Source: Rhodospirillales bacterium (lineage in GTDB: Bacteria > Pseudomonadota > Alphaproteobacteria > Rhodospirillales > 2-02-FULL-58-16). Taken from it: a stretch of DNA of 5,530 bases. The stretch's first letter is position 1, and every line of letters starts with the position of its first letter. Where the stretch lies: contig JAJFIG010000034.1 in assembly GCA_021775195.1 (NCBI GenBank), positions 1 to 5,530 of the forward strand, in the 5' to 3' direction. Shown piece by piece: positions 1-5,363 of this stretch. The translations under genes were made by a program, and so were the position numbers. The notes under the pieces were generated by a model. It saw only the letters and a program-made list of their open reading frames with translations, had not been told where the DNA came from and did not search any database.

Positions 1-892
1 CGGCGAGCACCGCCGACAGATCACCGGTGGCGAAGCGGATGAGCGGGTATTCGGGTGCGAACAGCGTCGCCACCACCTCGCCGACCTCGCCGTCGGGCAC
101 CGGGTCGCCGGTCCCCGGACGGACGATTTCGATCAAGATGCGCTCCTCCACCGTCAGGCCCTCGCGGGCCGGCGATTCATAGGCGATGCACCCCAGGTCG
201 GCGCTGGCGTAGACCTGGACCCCGCTGATGCCGTGGGCCGCGAAGGCATCGCGCAGCGGCGGCAGGAAGGCCTCGCCACCGACGCAGGCCTTGGTCAGGC
301 TCGAGGTATCCGTGCCCATCTCGTCGGCCTTCTCGAGGATGATCTTGAGGAAGCTCGGCGTCCCCACGTAGCCGTCGGGCTTGATGTCGTGGATCGCCTG
401 GGCCTGAAGCTCGGTGTTGCCGACCCCGGCGGGAACGACGGCACAACCCAGGGCGTGGGCGCCCGATTCCAGCATCACCCCGGCCGGCGTGAAGTGATAG
501 GCGAAGGCATTGTGGACGATGTCGCCCTTGCGGAAGCCAGCGGCGAAAAGCGCCCGCGCCGTCCCCCACCAATCGCTGCCGAAGCCTTCGGCGTCGTAGG
601 TCGGTCCGGGTGACTGGAAGATGCGCGCCAGGCCCCGGTGCGGCACGGTGGTGAGCCCGCCGAGGGGATTGCCGGCGCTCTGAATCTCGACCAGGTCCGA
701 CTTGCGGGTCACCGGCACGCCGGCCAGGGCCGCCCGGTCGGTGATCGCATCGGGATCGACGTCGGCCAGGAGTTCGGTGAAATAGGGGGCGTTTTCCTTG
801 GCGTTACGAAGGTGATCCGGGAGCGCGGCGAACAAATCCCCTTCCCGCTGGTCGGGGGACCGGGTTTCCAGTTCGTCGTAAAAATCGCCCAT
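1..892 (-). CDS. Phenylacetate-CoA ligase (PaaK) family AMP-forming ligase, 3'-truncated by window edge
   Basis: Reading the minus strand from the ATG at 892-890 gives 297 open codons to the window edge. Family members are about 430 residues, so the C-terminal AMP-binding subdomain is missing here. PaaK-family enzymes adenylate an aryl or acyl carboxylate with ATP and then form a CoA thioester in the cytoplasm. Features supporting the family are VGTPS (176-180), GGEAF (205-209), YASADLG (228-234, the A5-like motif) and IRFATGD (285-291, the A7-like motif with its ATP-ribose-binding Asp). The usual Ser/Thr/Gly-rich P-loop (SSGTTGKP type) is absent; the corresponding place appears to read FQSPGPTYDAEG (92-103). 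The start is fixed because the livF stop TGA lies in frame only two codons upstream. No good Shine-Dalgarno is present, so translation is probably coupled to livF. The importer context suggests it acts on the imported acid, but the substrate is unknown and activity is uncertain. Confidence 0.88.
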   Translation of the reverse strand, partial: MGDFYDELETRSPDQREGDLFAALPDHLRNAKENAPYFTELLADVDPDAITDRAALAGVPVTRKSDLVEIQSAGNPLGGLTTVPHRGLARIFQSPGPTYDAEGFGSDWWGTARALFAAGFRKGDIVHNAFAYHFTPAGVMLESGAHALGCAVVPAGVGNTELQAQAIHDIKPDGYVGTPSFLKIILEKADEMGTDTSSLTKACVGGEAFLPPLRDAFAAHGISGVQVYASADLGCIAYESPAREGLTVEERILIEIVRPGTGDPVPDGEVGEVVATLFAPEYPLIRFATGDLSAVLA

Positions 893-898
893 GGCGGA

Positions 899-1741
899 TC
901 AGGTCAGCCAGCGCTTGCGCCGGCGGTAATGTTTGACGTCGCGGAAGCTTCTGCGCTCGCCGCTCGACAGTCCCAGATAGAATTCCTTGACGTCCTCGTT
1001 CTCGCGCAATGACTTGGCGTCACCGTCCATGACCACGCGGCCATTTTCGAGAATATAGCCGTATCCGGCGTATTTCAGGGCAACGTTGGTGTTCTGCTCG
1101 GCGAGAAGGAAGCTCACGCCCTCCTTCTTGTTGAGGGCATCGACGATTTCGAAGATTTCCTCCACCAGCTGCGGCGCCAGTCCCATGGAGGGTTCGTCCA
1201 GCAGGATCATGCTCGGATTGGCCATCAAGGCCCGGCCCAGGGCCGTCATCTGCTGTTCGCCGCCCGACGTATAGCCGGCGAGCGACGTCTTGCGTTCGGC
1301 GAGGCGGGGGAAGTAGTGATAGACCTTGTCGAGGGAGTCGCGGATGGCCCGGCCTCCGTCCTTGCGCGTGTAGGCGCCGGTGAGCAGGTTCTCCTCCACC
1401 GTCAGGTGCTCGAAACAGTGCCGGCCTTCCATCACCTGGATCACCCCGAGCTGCACCAGGTCCGACGGCGTCAGCTTCTCCACCGCCTTGCCCATGTATT
1501 CGATGCTGCCCTTGGTGACATCGCCGCGCTCGGCCCCGAGAAGGTTGGAAATGGCCTTGAGCGTGGTCGATTTTCCGGCGCCGTTGGCCCCGAGGAGGGC
1601 AACGATGCCCCCCTCGGGAACGTGGAGGGATACCCCCTTCAACACCAGGATGACGTGGTCGTAGATCACCTCGATGTTGTTGACCGTCAACAGGGGCCGT
1701 ACTTCGGCCTCCGTGGCTTCTGTGGCTTCAGTCGTTTCCAC
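899..1741 (-). CDS. livF: LivF-type ABC transporter ATP-binding protein
   Basis: This is a 280-residue cytoplasmic ATPase that would pair with LivG to power a branched-chain/HAAT-type importer. Walker A is GANGAGKS (51-58), the Q-loop glutamine is near 102 (VIQVMEGRH), the signature is TSGGEQQ (158-164) and Walker B is MILLDEP (178-184), followed by SMGLAP. The switch position reads LLAEQN, with Gln216 where most ABC ATPases have His; this is normal for LivF. The start is GTG at 1741-1739, not ATG. It is supported by GAAGGGA at 1754-1748 and by the lack of any nearby Met before residue 83. The protein exceeds the usual 235 or so residues. An acidic TEA-repeat sits at the N-terminus, and about 22 extra residues follow the usual YLG ending, including the basic RRRKRW at 273-278. 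It lies 51 nt after the binding-protein gene and 6 nt before the ligase gene. Confidence 0.96.
   Translation of the reverse strand: METTEATEATEAEVRPLLTVNNIEVIYDHVILVLKGVSLHVPEGGIVALLGANGAGKSTTLKAISNLLGAERGDVTKGSIEYMGKAVEKLTPSDLVQLGVIQVMEGRHCFEHLTVEENLLTGAYTRKDGGRAIRDSLDKVYHYFPRLAERKTSLAGYTSGGEQQMTALGRALMANPSMILLDEPSMGLAPQLVEEIFEIVDALNKKEGVSFLLAEQNTNVALKYAGYGYILENGRVVMDGDAKSLRENEDVKEFYLGLSSGERRSFRDVKHYRRRKRWLT
1706..1732 (-). repeat. Three 9-bp tandem repeats encoding TEA-TEA-TEA in LivF N-terminus
   Basis: On the plus strand the units are ggcctccgt (1706-1714), ggcttctgt (1715-1723) and ggcttcagt (1724-1732), matching ggcYtcNgt. They are in frame and encode three Thr-Glu-Ala units in the acidic leader of LivF, before the nucleotide-binding domain begins near residue 17. 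Copy number could vary by replication slippage without a frameshift. Confidence 0.8.
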
Positions 1742-1754
1742 AGGGTATCCCTTC
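1742..1754 (-). promoter_or_regulatory. livF ribosome binding site within a small hairpin
   Basis: The minus strand reads GAAGGGA at 1754-1748, six bases before the GTG start of livF, which decides that start. The bases AGGG-ATA-CCCT (1752-1742) can form a 4-bp stem with a 3-nt loop that covers most of the Shine-Dalgarno. Folding would lower livF initiation relative to the binding-protein gene upstream. The Shine-Dalgarno is clear; the hairpin's effect is inferred. Confidence 0.65.
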
Positions 1755-1792
1755 GCGGCTTTTATTGTTGGTCGGTTACAGGTTCGACGGGA

Positions 1793-3121
1793 TCAATCGC
1801 TGCCGTCGCACTTGCGCACGGCAATCTTCTTCTCCTTGGCGTAGTTCGCCGCCGCCATTTCGATCTGCGGACGGACGACATCGGCCATGGGGACGATCCA
1901 CTCGCTCACGAACACCCACTTCTTGCCGTCCCACTGCTGGATGCGGACCGGGCCATTGGTTTCGTGATCCTGGCACGAGATCTTGATCGGATTGGCGAAA
2001 CCGCCGAGACCCAGCTCCTTCAGGCGCGCCGCCGTCAGGTTCAGGTTCTCCAGGCCCCACCGGACCTCTGCACCGGACAGGGCCTTGGTGCCGAACTTGC
2101 CCATCGCTGTGCGCATGGCTTCGGTGGTGTAGACCATGTTGATGACGCCGCGGTTGTAGAGCACTTCGCCGATGCCTTCACGCGGGCCGGCGCCCTTGCC
2201 CTTGTCGTGGACCTCTTTCTTGATCGCGGCGTGAGCCGGCCAGCTGTCGCCGGCGCCATGGAAGGCGGTTCCCTTGTAGCCCGTGGCGGCACCGCCGGCC
2301 GGGACCACGTCGGATTCGGTGGACGACCACCAGTTGCCGATGAACTTGTCCATGGGATAGTTGATGGCGGCCGCTTCCTTGATCGCCACCTGGTTCATCA
2401 CGCCCCAGCCGGACATGAACACCCAGTCCGGACGCAGACGGCGGACCTGCAGCCAGGTTGCCTTCTGTTCCTGACCCGGATGGTCGACGGGCAGCAGGGT
2501 GAGTTTGAAGCCGTATTTCTCCGCCAGGATTTTGAGCGTCGGGTTGGCTTCCTTGCCGTAAGGGCTGTTGTGATGGACGTGGACGATTTTCTTGCCCTTG
2601 AGCTTGGCCATGCCGCCTTCCTGCCCGCCGATGTACTTGATGACGGCGGAAGCCTGGCTCCAGTAGCTGGTCGGGAAGTTGAAGGTCCACTTGAAGACCC
2701 GGCCATCGGCGGCGGCCGTGCGGCCATAGCCCATGGAGTGCACGGGAACCTTGTCGACCCAGGTCTTTTCGATGAGCTGATAGGTGATGCCCGTGGACAG
2801 CGGATTGAACACCGCGGCGCCGACGGGGCCTTCCTTCTTCAGTTTTTCATAGCATTCGACACCGACGTCGGTCTTGTAGCCGGTTTCGCATTCGATCAGC
2901 TTGATCTTGATGCCGTTGACGCCGCCCCTGGCATTGACCAGGGCGATATAGTCGGAGACACCATTGGCGAACGGCACGCCGTTGGGCGCATAGGCGCCGG
3001 TCCGGTACACCAATGACGGAAGCACCATATAGTCTTCCGCCGCGACCACCGGGGCGGTCGAGAACAGGGCGGCGAAAACGGCAGACGTCGCCCCCATAAG
3101 TGTCAGTTTTCTCAGGTTCAT
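1793..3121 (-). CDS. Periplasmic substrate-binding protein of HAAT/LivK-type ABC importer (Peripla_BP_6-like)
   Basis: This 442-residue protein captures the transporter's ligand in the periplasm and delivers it to LivHM. The N-terminus is a clear Sec signal peptide: basic MNLRK, a hydrophobic stretch to about residue 26, and cleavage after Ala27 or Ala28. There is no lipobox cysteine, so a soluble periplasmic protein is expected. Family features are the SDYIALVNARGGVNG segment (56-70), HHNSPYGK (183-190) in the hinge/second lobe region, and a C-terminal GPVRIQQWDGKKW (390-402). Four cysteines (78, 90, 383, 438) could form two disulfides, C78-C90 and C383-C438; this pairing is inferred. It is longer than E. 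coli LivJ/LivK (about 345 mature residues), and the long form is typical of HAAT proteins for other ligands. The ATG is preceded by an optimal Shine-Dalgarno, consistent with the excess of binding protein such importers need. The ligand could be an aromatic acid, given the linked ligase, but this is not shown by sequence. Confidence 0.94.
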   Translation of the reverse strand: MNLRKLTLMGATSAVFAALFSTAPVVAAEDYMVLPSLVYRTGAYAPNGVPFANGVSDYIALVNARGGVNGIKIKLIECETGYKTDVGVECYEKLKKEGPVGAAVFNPLSTGITYQLIEKTWVDKVPVHSMGYGRTAAADGRVFKWTFNFPTSYWSQASAVIKYIGGQEGGMAKLKGKKIVHVHHNSPYGKEANPTLKILAEKYGFKLTLLPVDHPGQEQKATWLQVRRLRPDWVFMSGWGVMNQVAIKEAAAINYPMDKFIGNWWSSTESDVVPAGGAATGYKGTAFHGAGDSWPAHAAIKKEVHDKGKGAGPREGIGEVLYNRGVINMVYTTEAMRTAMGKFGTKALSGAEVRWGLENLNLTAARLKELGLGGFANPIKISCQDHETNGPVRIQQWDGKKWVFVSEWIVPMADVVRPQIEMAAANYAKEKKIAVRKCDGSD

Positions 3122-3126
3122 TTTAT

Positions 3127-3134
3127 TCCTCCCT
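3127..3134 (-). promoter_or_regulatory. Strong ribosome binding site for substrate-binding protein
   Basis: The minus strand reads AGGGAGGA followed by ATAAA and ATG. The GGAGG core sits six bases from the start codon, in an A/T-rich unstructured stretch. It is the strongest Shine-Dalgarno in the window and fits the high expression expected of a binding protein. Confidence 0.85.
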
Positions 3135-3171
3135 GAAGTGAAGCGTTAGTTGGTCACCCATTACCCGTGGG

Positions 3172-3193
3172 ATGGCGGTAAAAGCTGCGCCAT
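3172..3193 (-). other. Inverted repeat ATGGCG/CGCCAT in binding-protein leader
   Basis: A perfect 6-bp inverted repeat encloses a 10-nt loop (CAGCTTTTAC on the minus strand). It lies about 38 bases upstream of the binding protein's Shine-Dalgarno. It may form part of the leader fold, but a stem of this size could also arise by chance. Confidence 0.35.
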
Positions 3194-3202
3194 AAGGGCT
3201 CG

Positions 3203-3218
3203 GCATACCGTAGCATGC
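3203..3218 (-). other. Hairpin with UACG (UNCG-class) tetraloop
   Basis: The transcript reads GCAUGC-UACG-GUAUGC, a 6-bp stem including one G-U pair, closed by C-G around UACG. C(UNCG)G tetraloops are known to be unusually stable and often nucleate RNA folding. It shares two bases with the neighbouring GCGGC/GCCGC stem (3232-3217), so the two may compete or stack. The pairing is read directly; any function is inference. Confidence 0.5.
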
Positions 3219-3256
3219 GGCCACGGAGCCGCAAACCCCTCCAGAAGCAGCACAAA

Positions 3257-3274
3257 CCGGGGCCCAGACCCCGG
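3257..3274 (-). terminator. GC-rich hairpin just after livM; weak terminator, attenuator or 3'-end stabiliser
   Basis: The RNA CCGGGG-TCTGGG-CCCCGG forms a perfect 6-bp GC stem with a 6-nt loop, beginning three bases after the livM stop. It is followed only by TTTGTGCTGCTT, a poor U-tract, so full Rho-independent termination is unlikely. Partial termination, or protection of the upstream message end, is more plausible. Confidence 0.4.
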
Positions 3275-3277
3275 AAA

Positions 3278-4351
3278 TCAATGTGGAAACGGCCATAACC
3301 TCAACTTTTCTTTTGCGATCTGCCACAACCGGGCCAAACCGTTGGGCTCGACGATCAGGAAAAAGATGATCAGGCCGCCGAAGACCATGAATTCCAGATG
3401 CTTCGCCGACGTCGCCTGCATTCCCAGCCAGCCGACCAGGAAATTGGTCAGGCCGATGGGCATCAGGACCATGAAGGCGGCGCCCACCACCGACCCCATG
3501 ACGCTGCCCAGGCCGCCGATAATGATCATGAACAACACCAGGAACGACAGGTTGATGTCGAAGGCCAGGGTCTCGACGCTGCCCAGGTGCAGGAACAGCA
3601 TCTCGGCCCCGGCGACGCCGCAGACGAAGGACGAAATGGCGAAGGCCAGGAGCTTGGTCCCCAGCGGGTTGATGCCGATGATCTCCGCCGCGATATCCAT
3701 GTCGCGGATTGCCATCCACGACCGCCCGACGGCGCTGCGCACCAGGTTCTTGGTCACCAGCCCGAAAACGGTCAGCATGGAAAGCGCGGCCAGGTACTTG
3801 ACCCATGGCTTGGCGGCGGCACCTGTAATCAGGATCCCGAACAACTCCCGCGGCGGCGCGTCGATGGTGCCCGACGGATTGTAGTTGTAAAACCAGCCCA
3901 CCTTGTTGAACAGCCAGATCAGGAAGAACTGGGCCGCCAGGGTCGCCACCGCCAGGTAGAACCCCTTGATCCGCAGCGACGGGATGCCGAAGAAGATGCC
4001 GACGGCGGCCGAGAACAGGCCCGACGTCAGCAGGACGACGATGATGTTCATCTCCGGGAAACTGGTCGCCAGCTTGTAGGAGGCGTAGGCCCCCACCGCC
4101 ATGAAGCCGCCGGTTCCCAGCGAAATCTGGCCCGCGTACCCGGTCAGGATATTGAGCCCCAGTGCCGCCAGCGCGTACACCAGGAAGGGGATCAGGATCG
4201 CCTGCAGCCAATAGTCGTTGGCGATTAGCGGAACGACGACGAAGGCAAAGATCAGAACGACGGCGAGGAAGATCCGGTCCTGGAGAATCGGGAAGATCGC
4301 CTGGTCGGCGCTGTAATTGGTTTTGAATTGTCCGGCTTCCCGGTAAAGCAT
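3278..4351 (-). CDS. livM: LivM-type ABC transporter permease
   Basis: This 357-residue inner-membrane permease forms the translocation channel as a heterodimer with LivH. Hydrophobic segments fall near residues 28-44, 48-70, 82-97, 103-121, 131-148, 184-199, 233-253, 266-305 (probably two) and 319-334. The family signature LNILTGYAGQISLGTGGF (66-83) and the C-terminal EPNGLARLW (335-343) are clear. The cytoplasmic coupling loop that contacts the ATPases is GRSWMAIRDMDIAAEIIGIN (209-228). The start follows the livH stop by 13 nt, with GGGGGA overlapping that stop codon as a moderate Shine-Dalgarno, so translational coupling to livH is likely. A slightly longer open frame runs over the same bases in another phase, but it encodes an Arg/Gly/Pro-rich shadow. 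The N-terminal 25 residues or so are polar and probably cytoplasmic. The length is within the family range. Confidence 0.96.
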   Translation of the reverse strand: MLYREAGQFKTNYSADQAIFPILQDRIFLAVVLIFAFVVVPLIANDYWLQAILIPFLVYALAALGLNILTGYAGQISLGTGGFMAVGAYASYKLATSFPEMNIIVVLLTSGLFSAAVGIFFGIPSLRIKGFYLAVATLAAQFFLIWLFNKVGWFYNYNPSGTIDAPPRELFGILITGAAAKPWVKYLAALSMLTVFGLVTKNLVRSAVGRSWMAIRDMDIAAEIIGINPLGTKLLAFAISSFVCGVAGAEMLFLHLGSVETLAFDINLSFLVLFMIIIGGLGSVMGSVVGAAFMVLMPIGLTNFLVGWLGMQATSAKHLEFMVFGGLIIFFLIVEPNGLARLWQIAKEKLRLWPFPH

Positions 4352-4364
4352 CTATCAAATCCCC

Positions 4365-5300
4365 CTATACCCGCTCGATGATTTTTTCGCCGAACAGGCC
4401 TTGCGGACGGACCAGCAGGAATCCCAGCGCCAGCACGTAGGCGAACCAGTTCTCGATGGCGCCGCCCAGCACCGGCCCCCAGTAAACCTCGGCCACCTTC
4501 TCGCCGACGCCGATGATCAGGCCGCCGACGATGGCCCCGGGCACCGAGGTGAAGCCGCCCAGGATCAGCACCGGCAGCGCCTTCAGCGCGATCAGCGACA
4601 GCGAGAACTGCACCCCGCTCTTGGTTCCCCACATTATGCCGGCGACCAGGGCCACCAGCCCCGCCACCGACCACACGACGACCCAGATCGACTTCAGCGG
4701 AATACCCACCGACAGGGCCGCCTGGTGGTCGTCGGCGACGGCGCGCAGGGCCCGTCCGACCCGGGTCCGATGGAAAAAGACGGCGAGCACCGCGACCATG
4801 GTGGCGGCGCTGGCCGCCGCCACCAGTTCGAATTGGTTCAGCAGCACGCCCTGGATTTCGAAGGATGCCTCGGGAATTCCCAGGTCCAGCCTCTTGACGT
4901 TGCTGCCCCAAAGGGTATCGCCCAGCCCTTCCAGGAAGTAGGCCAGGCCCAACGTCGACATGAAGAGGATAATCTGCTCCTGGTTGACCAGGTGGCGCAG
5001 AACCAGACGTTCGATGGCGTAGGCGAGGACCACCATGACGGCCGCCGTCATCAGCACCGCGATCGGCGCCGGAATGCCCCAGTCCATGAACCCGACAAGG
5101 GTCAGGGCGGCGAACAGCGCCAACACCCCCTGGGCGAAGTTGAACACGCCCGAGGCCTTGAAGATGAGCACGAATCCCAGTGCCACCAGGGAATACATGA
5201 CCCCCGCCGACAGGCCGCCGATCACGACTTCGATGAAGAACACCGGCGAATCGGCGATATCCAGGAAAGGCGCGACGAAAAAGGCGTAAAGCGTATCCAT
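4365..5300 (-). CDS. livH: LivH-type ABC transporter permease
   Basis: This 311-residue inner-membrane permease partners LivM. The signature segment ALGFVLIFKASGVFNFAQG (40-58) is intact, and the cytoplasmic coupling loop is GRALRAVADDHQAALSVGI (182-200). The C-terminus keeps the glycine-rich ILGGFTSVPGAIVGGLIIGV segment (246-265) and ends with LVRPQGLFGEK (296-306), as is standard for the family. Predicted membrane segments lie near residues 20-47, 56-72, 78-96, 110-128, 158-176, 204-222, 234-266 and 283-297. The ATG at 5300-5298 is preceded by TAAGGA four bases upstream. The protein has about 20 more N-terminal residues than the shortest LivH forms, since a first membrane helix could begin near residue 20. 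The intact motifs and position between livG and livM make the assignment secure. Confidence 0.96.
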   Translation of the reverse strand: MDTLYAFFVAPFLDIADSPVFFIEVVIGGLSAGVMYSLVALGFVLIFKASGVFNFAQGVLALFAALTLVGFMDWGIPAPIAVLMTAAVMVVLAYAIERLVLRHLVNQEQIILFMSTLGLAYFLEGLGDTLWGSNVKRLDLGIPEASFEIQGVLLNQFELVAAASAATMVAVLAVFFHRTRVGRALRAVADDHQAALSVGIPLKSIWVVVWSVAGLVALVAGIMWGTKSGVQFSLSLIALKALPVLILGGFTSVPGAIVGGLIIGVGEKVAEVYWGPVLGGAIENWFAYVLALGFLLVRPQGLFGEKIIERV

Positions 5301-5304
5301 GCGG

Positions 5305-5320
5305 TCCTTACTCTCCCCTC
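5305..5320 (-). promoter_or_regulatory. livH ribosome binding site
   Basis: The minus strand reads GAGGGGAGAGTAAGGACCGC before the livH ATG. TAAGGA ends four bases from the start, and a second purine block, GAGGGGAG, lies twelve bases away. The nearer one is the likely Shine-Dalgarno and supports the chosen livH start. Confidence 0.7.
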
Positions 5321-5363
5321 ATGCCCCGGCCCGGGCGGGCGTCCGGATCCAGTCCCAGGGCAT
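5319..5363 (-). other. Possible 14-codon upstream reading frame between livG and livH
   Basis: An ATG overlaps the livG stop as TGATG and opens a 14-codon frame, MPWDWIRTPARAGA, ending in TGA at 5321-5319. A purine block GGGAGA sits six bases before its ATG, a good spacing. The frame is in phase with livH, separated from the livH ATG by its stop and six further codons. It could be a coupling cistron that keeps ribosomes moving from livG to livH, or a decayed N-terminal extension of livH. Chance is also quite possible for so short a frame. Confidence 0.3.

Larger units (their letters stand above)
3122..3277 (-). promoter_or_regulatory. 156-nt structured spacer between livM and the binding-protein gene
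   Basis: This is the longest non-coding gap in the window. Read as RNA it contains a series of short inverted repeats: CCGGGG/CCCCGG (3274-3257), GCGGC/GCCGC (3232-3217), GCATGC/GTATGC with a TACG loop (3218-3203) and ATGGCG/CGCCAT (3193-3172). It ends in the strong Shine-Dalgarno of the next gene. I see no convincing sigma-70 or sigma-54 promoter in it. Plausible roles are an RNA-processing or stability element that makes binding-protein message more abundant than permease message, or a leader controlling the downstream gene. None of these is proven. Confidence 0.5.

Noticed and set aside
177..1012. Several overlapping frames on both strands across the ligase gene
   Set aside because: They have low-complexity Arg/Gly/Pro composition. 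The ligase frame, open to the window edge with PaaK-family motifs, explains this region.
899..1741. Missing switch histidine in LivF as evidence of a dead ATPase
   Set aside because: Gln at this position (LLAEQN) is usual in LivF proteins, and the Walker A, signature and Walker B motifs are intact.
1316..3016. 566-codon open frame on the plus strand opposite livF and the binding-protein gene
   Set aside because: Its codons are exact reverse complements of the sense codons, so it stays open simply because the sense genes avoid TTA, CTA and TCA. It has no recognisable domain, and both sense genes are clear family members.
3210..3245. Possible promoter for the binding-protein gene (TTGCGG and TACGGT-like elements, or a GG/GC sigma-54 pair)
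   Set aside because: The -35/-10 match is poor, and the GG to GC spacing is two bases short for sigma-54, so I do not call a promoter.
3123..4358. 411-codon minus-strand frame overlapping livM and the spacer
   Set aside because: It is in a different phase from livM and gives an Arg/Gly/Pro-rich protein with no membrane segments, whereas livM in the correct frame has all family motifs.
5324..5340. GC-rich palindrome GCCCGGGC in the livG-livH spacer as a terminator
   Set aside because: It gives only short stems with tiny loops and no U-tract, and it lies inside a tight operon where termination would separate livG from livH.
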